The notes under the pieces are model-generated. The model worked only from the letters and a program-made list of their open reading frames with translations, ran no database searches and was not told the origin of the DNA. A program made the position numbers and the translations under genes. Positions 57,649-64,000 of a stretch of 64,000 bases of DNA are shown one piece after another. Position 1 is the stretch's first letter. Each line of letters starts with the position of its first letter. The DNA lies in the NCBI RefSeq assembly GCF_012489685.1, contig NC_080044.1, forward strand, positions 30,360,369 through 30,424,368, read 5' to 3'. This stretch comes from Lotus japonicus (lineage: Eukaryota; Streptophyta; Magnoliopsida; Fabales; Fabaceae).

Positions 57649-59549
57649 TCATAGCTCTTCACCAACTCTATCTTCTCTTGAACCAGCCACTGGATGCACT
57701 TTATCTGAACATGAAAAATTATCTGCAGAGGATGTGGGTGGGGCACTCCCATTGTTTTGCTTCATTCCGATCACCATTTTTCTCCGATGCTTTCTCCCTT
57801 TTTTGTGCTCTTCCAACATAACTTGAGACAGAGTACTAATTCTACAAATATCACACCAGAACTCATTCTTTCTCTTTACCAATGTGTTTGTCTTCCCAGC
57901 TTCCTCAGTTGTTATTTCATTGATCTCAGAAACACTGATGTTTTGGCTTTTCTGAACTATCTGCTCCTCTTTTTTATCTTCCACTGCACTTGTATCAGCA
58001 TTGTTCTGAATCATTCCTCCCTCTTCCAAGGCTGTGCAAGGTTGATGTGTCTGGATATCCGCTTTTGCATCAAACCCTGAAGTTGTGGTAATAAGAGTTT
58101 CAGTAGACTTCACATTCATATTACTTTTCATTGAACCGTGATGTATGTGTTAATGCTCTTACCAAACTTCCCACCCACCAGTGCTTCCTTGGCCTTGTGC
58201 TTCTTACCGCGAAAGTGCGCGTTCAAACCACTCTCATCGGTGGCGCTGACTTCACATAGTGCGCATCTCCACTCCTTCTTGGGTTTTTTCATCAGTCGAG
58301 AACACGTTCTGTCATTAACAGCAGGTGCCTCTGCTTTGCGCTTTGCATCACAACGATCAGGGTTTGGATTAGCCTGCAATGTGATAGATACTCAAACCAA
58401 ATATCATACAGTATACTCAATGGCCAGTTAGACAATATGGCATACATATGGTGATCACATAACATTGTTTTATTGCCAGTGCAGTTATAGAAAGGCAAAT
58501 TTGGAGAAAATGTATTTGGCTAGCCAAGAAAATAGGAGAAGCTACTTAATCAAAGAAAATTTGACAGTAATAATGATTTATTCACACATCCCTTTCTCTT
58601 TCATCTCATTTTCACTCATTTTTCTTCCTATTCTCCCTGTATTTCTCATCATATCACATAATCATATCACTCATTTCTCTCTCTTGGCTCTTATATTCCT
58701 ATCTATCTAAAAGTGTGAATAAAACATTTTCGTATTTGACAGCTTAAAAACAAAAAAGTTCTATCAAGCACTTAAACTAATATCATATTCATATCCATCA
58801 TCTGCCAGGAATGTATAAACTTAAAACACATCCCCTTCTTTGTTGCAAACCATGTGATAAGAAATAATATAGACAAAGAAATATCAGGAATGCTATAGAG
58901 TTATAATATATAACATTAGAGAAGTAAAAAGCAGTGTTGTAGCGGATATTAAAGCTAAAAATCCGTTATTTCGAGTCCTCAAAGCAGAAAATAGCGGAGC
59001 AGCAGTGAGCCCTCAAAGCACTTCGCTATAGCACCACTATAATCTATAATCCCTATTTGACAATACTGGTAGAAAGAAACTGACCTGCATTTGATCTTGG
59101 TTATTAGCTTCTTTGATTTCCGCAAGGTCCAAGGTACAAAGTTGTGGTGGTGGCATGACATCTAGTGCAACTGTGTTCAAGAACATCTCTGGCATTGGGA
59201 TCCCCAACTTTCTCTCCAATGCCAGCTCCCTTCTCACCTCCTCCTCCAGCTCCCGCCGGCGCGCCATCTCTCCGGAGATGATCTCCCGCCTTATCAACTC
59301 CTTCTCCACCTCTCTCTGCAATGCTCCTCTAGCACTCATAGTCATCGTCGGAGGAAACATCCTCGTAAAACCACCCGCACCTGGAAAAAAAACCAACGTA
59401 AAAAACGTTGTTCTTTTCTGTACAAACATGCAAACAGGTTTTGGACTCTCACCTCCCAGTGGTTGATCGGAGAAAGGAGGGAACGGCGTGGTTGATGACG
59501 GAGGCGATGGTTGTGACATGTTGTCGATGGCACGATACTTGAACTGCAT
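57649..59549 (-). CDS. Protein with two U1/matrin-type C2H2 zinc fingers, four exons
   Basis: Probable nuclear RNA- or nucleic-acid-binding protein of the zf-met/U1-like class. Exons: 59549-59453, 59380-59085, 58373-58163, 58076-57649 (1032 nt, 343 residues). Introns of 72, 711 and 86 bp have GT/AG borders and frames join correctly. Finger 1: CALC...H...H, about residues 168-190. Finger 2: CDIC...H...H, about 276-298. Both have the long C-x2-C-x12-H-x5-H spacing of U1/matrin fingers. A charged coiled-coil-like segment (REVEKELIRREIISGEMARR) is near residues 53-90. The start MQFKYRAID fits the conserved N-terminus of plant relatives as I remember them; the frame is open further upstream to an ATG at 59627, which is an alternative. 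No partner or pathway can be named. Confidence 0.82.
58932..59068. mobile_element. 137-bp hAT-like MITE in intron 2 of the zinc-finger gene
   Basis: Ends CAGTGTTGTAG and (reverse complement of right) CAGTATTGTCAAATAG; flanks GTAAAAAG (58924-58931) and GTAGAAAG (59069-59076), an 8-bp duplication with one mismatch. Its flanking duplication ends eight bases inside the intron from the exon-2 donor at 59084. Contains AGCGG motifs like the larger MITE at 48094. Confidence 0.75.
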
Positions 59550-59639
59550 GGAAGAACAAAAGGAAAAGGTTGAAGGTTTGAAACGTATGAGAGAATGGTG
59601 ATGAATGATGATGTTGATCACAAACACTACCCTAATTGG

Positions 59640-62239
59640 TGAGGAAGCGTTTCCTTGAGAGTTCGAAATTTTGGGTAACAGTCAGAGAAAGCTGTGACTA
59701 CTGATTGAGAGGGAGCGAAATTCTTGTTGGAAAATATCTTTTGATTGAATTCTTTTTTTTTTTTTGGAAATCTTTTGATTGAATAATTTAGATTTAACTT
59801 TTTTTTAGAATAATTTAGATTTAACTTTAAGACAGGACAGGAATTTAGATGTTTGTAATATGTTTTTTCTTAACGATGTTTGTAATATGTTTGAAACCAA
59901 TTTACTTTCAGATATGTTTTTTTAGGGGATATGTTTTGCATCTAAAATATACATTTCTATTTATTTTAATGATTAAAATTTATTTTAAATTGGGCCCACC
60001 AATTTATCAAAAAAAATTATTTTAAATTTGCTTTGCTTGGTAAATCATTAATTATAAAATTATTACTTTACGCTAATCATGTGCAAATACATTAAGCTTA
60101 TAGCTGTTGCAACAACATTTTTTTATGGATAAAATTTGAGTGGATTTTCCTTCCAATAGTTCATGTTTTTGGAATCAAAAGTCGCTTGTGAATGTACTTA
60201 TGTCTTATAAATCGCTCACCAACATAATCCTCACATCACGGCGAAAATCAAAACTTTACCTTGTGAGAGGTTGTGAATTGTGATATGTCTTTACCAACAT
60301 AACCCTCCGAATACATATGTTGGTCAACAACACACACTTGGCACTCACGTTTTCAAAATTTCTCTTTTACTAGATTTCTCTTCTACGGAGGAGGATTTCT
60401 TTATTAATACTAATAGGAGTAGTCCTTGATTAATATTTGCAGGAGAAGTCCTTATTAATACCTAATAGAAATCTTGGTGGAATGTCAAGGACTAGACGTA
60501 GCCTATGATTGGGTAAACAATGATAAAATTATAAGTGCGCGTCTTAAATCATTTCTAACCGTCTTGTTCACAATATCTATTGGTTGCACTGTCGTCTAAT
60601 GGAACATTGTAAATTAAAATGATTAAAAGTTATTAACCAACGAAAAGTTTATACAAACACAATTCAACCCCCTTCTTGTATCCTTGTTACTACTCTCATT
60701 CTCAAGGACTTCTCCTTTCACAAGACGTAACCTATGATAGAGGTCATCTGTCTTGTTTTGGTCCTAGGTCTTCATAGTACTATTTTAAGAAGATGCAAAC
60801 TCTCAGACTATATGTTCCAATAGTCAGATGATCCATGCCAAAATGAATTAGACAATGTCATGACATTGAGAGGTAGACAATGTTGGCTTCTAAGGTAAGA
60901 CAATCCAGAAGTCAGACTAAGTTTCTTGAGCTTGAAGAGTTAGTGCTTGAGAGGGATTTGTACTTGAAATTTCAAAACATTATGTTTAAGTACTTGTTCA
61001 CTTAATATGCTTATAACCTTATCATTGTTATCATCAAAACTAACATAATGCATTTTTAGCTATATGTTCAGACTTAACAGTTTATTCTTCCATCGGGCAA
61101 GTTTATTTAGATTTAAATGTGGTAAAAACATAAGTTATCAGAATAATCTGATTTTTTTTCACAATTGTTCAGATTCCGTTGGAGAACAACCAAGTTGGAG
61201 ACATGCTGGCTCACCAAGCGACTCAGGATAGTTTGCAACGCCAGGTTTGGCGACTACCTTCATCTTGTTTGATTGTGTCTCTGATTCATAACGGAATAAA
61301 ATAGTGACTTTTTTCTTTGTTGTTTTTTCTTCCATATGTAACTAAAAAATAATTTGGTATCAATATTGTTTGTAAGAAATATAATTTTAATTGTAAAAAT
61401 AATTATCAATATATTTTCTATAAGAAACGAGTCTATATAATTACTGCATTTAAAATGATTAATTGTTTATAGTTAATTTTTATAAACTTTCATTTATGAT
61501 CAGTTTTTTTTTTGTTTAAATCGGGAAAATTATGATCAGTTTTTTATAAATGAAAAAAGTAATTAAATTATTTTATGAACAAAATCTAATTATTTAAATT
61601 TTGGAAATGAAAATGATCATCATTTTATTAAAATAAAAAGAAACTAAATAGAGGATATTCAATTATGCCATACAAACATAAAATATAATTTTACAATTGA
61701 AGGAATTTAATAATTTTATTCCAACAAGAGAATCGAATATCCAAGAAATTCCATTGACTCAATTGAATTCCTTAGGATTTCAAATTTCTTGAATTCTTAG
61801 ATTTCTCTATATTTTTGTTGAACTGATCAATCTGGATTCACGTTGAAGTTGAAGTGAAAAATATTGCTTCTTTGGTCCACGTTAAACTCAAATTGACAAA
61901 TTCAAACTTCTCCGTTGATACATTGTGATACGTGAAATCACATTTGTCTTTAGGACAAAGCGAAATCAAACATGTACTGCGCTTATTTTTGAGTAGTGAT
62001 TCATTAACTCTTCATTTTCTCTTACACTATTCAAAGGGTCCTTCCTCGCCATTTTTATACTCTCTGCTAGGGTTTCCCACATACAATGTCATCTTCTCCC
62101 ATTGGGGGCTCCTCCCCCTTGGGGAGCCTCTTCTCCTCCTCTACGAAGTTTTCATTTCTTGCTTCGAAGGTTTCTCCCACAATAGGTGGGTTTTCTTCCA
62201 CAATAGGTTGATTTAATACCCAAATAAGGGAGTTTTTTG
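59640..62239. other. Intergenic; possible LTR remnant at about 60640-61060
   Basis: AT-rich, no gene supported. On the minus strand, TTTTGATGATAACAATGATAAGG near 61030-61050 and AAGAAGGGGGTTGAATTGTG near 60660-60685 are phrases found in copia LTRs, so a decayed LTR may lie here. The ORFs near 61932-62300 have no recognisable domain. Confidence 0.4.
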
Positions 62240-63150
62240 TGTTTGATGTTGTTACTTTGTTGTCTTGCATTTTGTCAAAAACAACCTGATGTCGAAGCAT
62301 TTCGTGAAGCTAGGACATCAGTCATTTGCTTGGAACGTGATTGTGGGCCCTTGAAGATCTTATGAAGATACGTTTTTATAAGTTACTTGAGGTTCAAGTA
62401 GCTGTACCAGAAGGGTTTTAATTGTGGGTTGTTATTTGTTGAAACAATCTTTGATAAAAGATTTGTTTCTATCTTTACTTGGGAAAAACGCAACAAGATC
62501 TTTGGAGATTCAGTTTTAATTTGATGGTTGTTGCAATCTGTTACTTCAGCACATGCTAACCTTAGTTCCTATGCTGCTGCTGCTGAAGTATATAAAAGGA
62601 TGAAGACCTAAAACATGAAGACCACCGAAGCTAATTGAGAGAGATCAAGGGTTTTAGGGTTGTTCATTGTTCTTTGTCCTTGTTTACTTGTGAACAAACT
62701 TTGCTCACTGATTCTATAAAGCAAAGTTGTGTTCTGTGTTCTTTGATTCTAAAAACTTTGATTGTTGATTGTTTGTTACCAATCACTGTGGCAGTGATTG
62801 AGAGAAAGTGAGAGGGGCTCTCATACTTAGGTTGAGATACTAAGTAGAAATACACTGGGTAGATTAGGAAGTGAACTATGAATTGTGGTGTTCATGAGTG
62901 TCTGTAATTCCTGAATCTTGAGATAGTGAATTTCCTTTCTTTGGGTGCAAACCCTCCAGACGTAGGTGAAGTTTCACCGAACTGGGTTACTAATCCTCTG
63001 TGTTCTTCTTTATTATTTTGCTGGTTTTGTTACTGTTAGTCAGTTGTCGAACCGGTTGTCTCAGCATCGCGTAGAACATCTGTCCTGTGCGAGAACCAGA
63101 ATTACATTTGAGTTTCATCCCCTTCCTCTGGCCATGATGTTCATCTGTCA
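62240..63150 (+). mobile_element. 5' LTR of a third copia element
   Basis: TATA box TATATAAAAG at about 62589-62598. The 3' half is similar to the LTR end at 13129-13267 (GAACTGGGTTA, TCAGCATCG, GAATTACA). Relative to that copy about 43 extra bases separate GAATTACA from the PBS. The left border (TGTTTGATG near 62240) is a guess. Confidence 0.6.
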
Positions 63151-63152
63151 AT

Positions 63153-63164
63153 TGGCATCAGAGC
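63153..63164 (+). promoter_or_regulatory. PBS of the third copia element (TGGCATCAGAGC)
   Basis: Same variant PBS as at 13270-13281. Confidence 0.75.
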
Positions 63165-63224
63165 AGGCACCCTATTATGTTGGGTGAGCTCCAGGGAATA
63201 TATTCTGTTCTCGAGGACAACATT

Positions 63225-64000
63225 ATGGATGGAAGAAGATCAATCTATAGATGCAACCAATTTTAGATGGTACAAATTATGACTACTGGAAGGCTCGAAT
63301 GATGGTGTTTCTCAAATCTATGGACAGTATAACATGGAAGGCAATAGTCAAGGGGTGGAAACATCCTGTGATACCATCCACAACTGAATTGAAGCCTGAA
63401 GAAAAGTGGACAAAGAAAGAAGATGACAAAGCTCTTGGAAACTCCAAAGCCTTGAATGCTATTTTTAATGGAGTTGACAAAAATATGTTCAGGCTAATCA
63501 ACACATGTACTGTGGCTAAGGAAGCATGGGAGATTCTCAAGACTGCCCATGAAGGAACATCAAGAGTTCGTATGTCAAAGCTTCAGCTTCTTACAACTCA
63601 GTTTGAAACTATGAAGATGAATGAGGATGAATCCATATATGAGTTCCACATGCGTATAAGGGATCTAGCCAACACTTATTTTGCCCTAGGGGAACCCATG
63701 TCTGAAGAAAAGTTAGCAAGAAAGATTCTCAGGTCTCTCCCCAAGAGGTTTGATATGAAGGTAACTGTCATTGAAGAAGCCCAAGACATCAGTAACATCA
63801 AGGTTGATGAACTCATTGGTTCCTTGCAAACCTTTGAGACATCACTTAATGGTAGATCTGAGAAGAAGGCGAAGATTATAACTTTTGTGTCCAACACTAA
63901 AGAAGATGAAGATCAGAAGGAGAAGGATACTGATGCAAGTATTGCAGAAGCTATATCATTTCTTAACAAAGCGTTGAAGAGTTTGGGAAGAACGTCAAAT
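63225..64000 (+). CDS. gag: Copia gag, open to the window end
   Basis: From 63251 (frame 2) the reading frame is open for 250 codons to base 64000, with ILDGTNYDYWKARM, LGNSKALNAIFNGVDKNMF and VDELIGSLQTFE of a DUF4219/UBN2-type gag, the same family as the pseudogene at 13333. The usual start ATG (63225) is in another frame: a small indel near 63250 separates it, so either translation starts at 63251 or the gag is already frameshifted. The two minus-strand ORFs over this region are shadows. The rest of the element lies to the right. Confidence 0.8.

Noticed and set aside
58128..58131. A separate second zinc-finger gene starting at ATG 58131
   Set aside because: An 86-bp intron with GT/AG ends and matching phase joins it to the upstream finger exon, giving one four-exon gene.
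61932..62300. Overlapping ORFs on both strands near 62.1 kb
   Set aside because: No recognisable motif, no supporting splice or promoter signals, low complexity.

Overview
The window is plant nuclear DNA: introns with GT/AG borders, a plant DIVARICATA-type MYB gene, and plant LTR retrotransposons, TRIMs, a SINE and MITEs. A legume is the best guess, because a Sirevirus (SIRE-type copia) lineage with a third, envelope-like gene dominates and the gypsy LTRs look like ones I associate with legumes. That assignment is inference.

Left part (1-41,640) is a dense nest of transposable elements with no host gene that I can support. An Athila-like gypsy element (minus strand; gag, tRNA-type PBS and one LTR, 1-2912) sits inside the gag of a Sirevirus (2913-13,128). 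The Sirevirus has an intact 1034-codon pol, a broken envelope-like ORF, an intact antisense coiled-coil ORF with its own TATA box, four polypurine-tract-like motifs and a 3' LTR. It in turn lies in the LTR of a second, decayed copia element (13,129-16,541). This abuts a minus-strand Sirevirus fragment whose LTR carries a clean Athila solo LTR (5-bp duplication ACTCT). Then follow a gypsy LTR-like block (20,652-23,027), a hAT-like MITE, a possible Helitron and a very complex block (25,926-35,239). That block holds a Cassandra TRIM (LTRs containing 5S rRNA-derived sequence) whose PBS is split by a 4.2-kb gypsy solo LTR, a 1,036-bp inverted duplication of a copia/Cassandra junction, and two Sirevirus LTRs in head-to-head orientation. 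Next come a Mutator-like element with an exact 9-bp duplication (35,484-37,025) and a 3.3-kb gypsy solo LTR with duplication GTGAT inside an older minus-strand gypsy LTR.

Right part (about 42,600-59,650) is the gene island. A two-MYB-domain DIVARICATA-like transcription factor (minus, 42,701-50,235) has a single 6.6-kb coding intron holding a decayed copia gag, an LTR-like stretch and MITEs. Upstream of it lie a perfect-looking hairpin MITE (51,501-51,721), a SINE with 10-bp duplications (52,748-52,864) and a complete TRIM with duplication GATCT (52,915-54,018). A four-exon gene for a protein with two U1/matrin-type C2H2 zinc fingers (minus, 57,649-59,549) carries a 137-bp hAT MITE eight bases inside an intron boundary. 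From about 62,240 a further copia element of the same family as the second one starts; its gag ORF is open to the end of the window.

The two host genes show no sign of working together: one is a nuclear transcription factor, the other a probable RNA- or nucleic-acid-binding protein. The most unusual content is in the transposons: the 5S-bearing Cassandra complex and inverted duplication, the antisense gene of the Sirevirus, and a possibly spliced ORF inside large gypsy LTRs.
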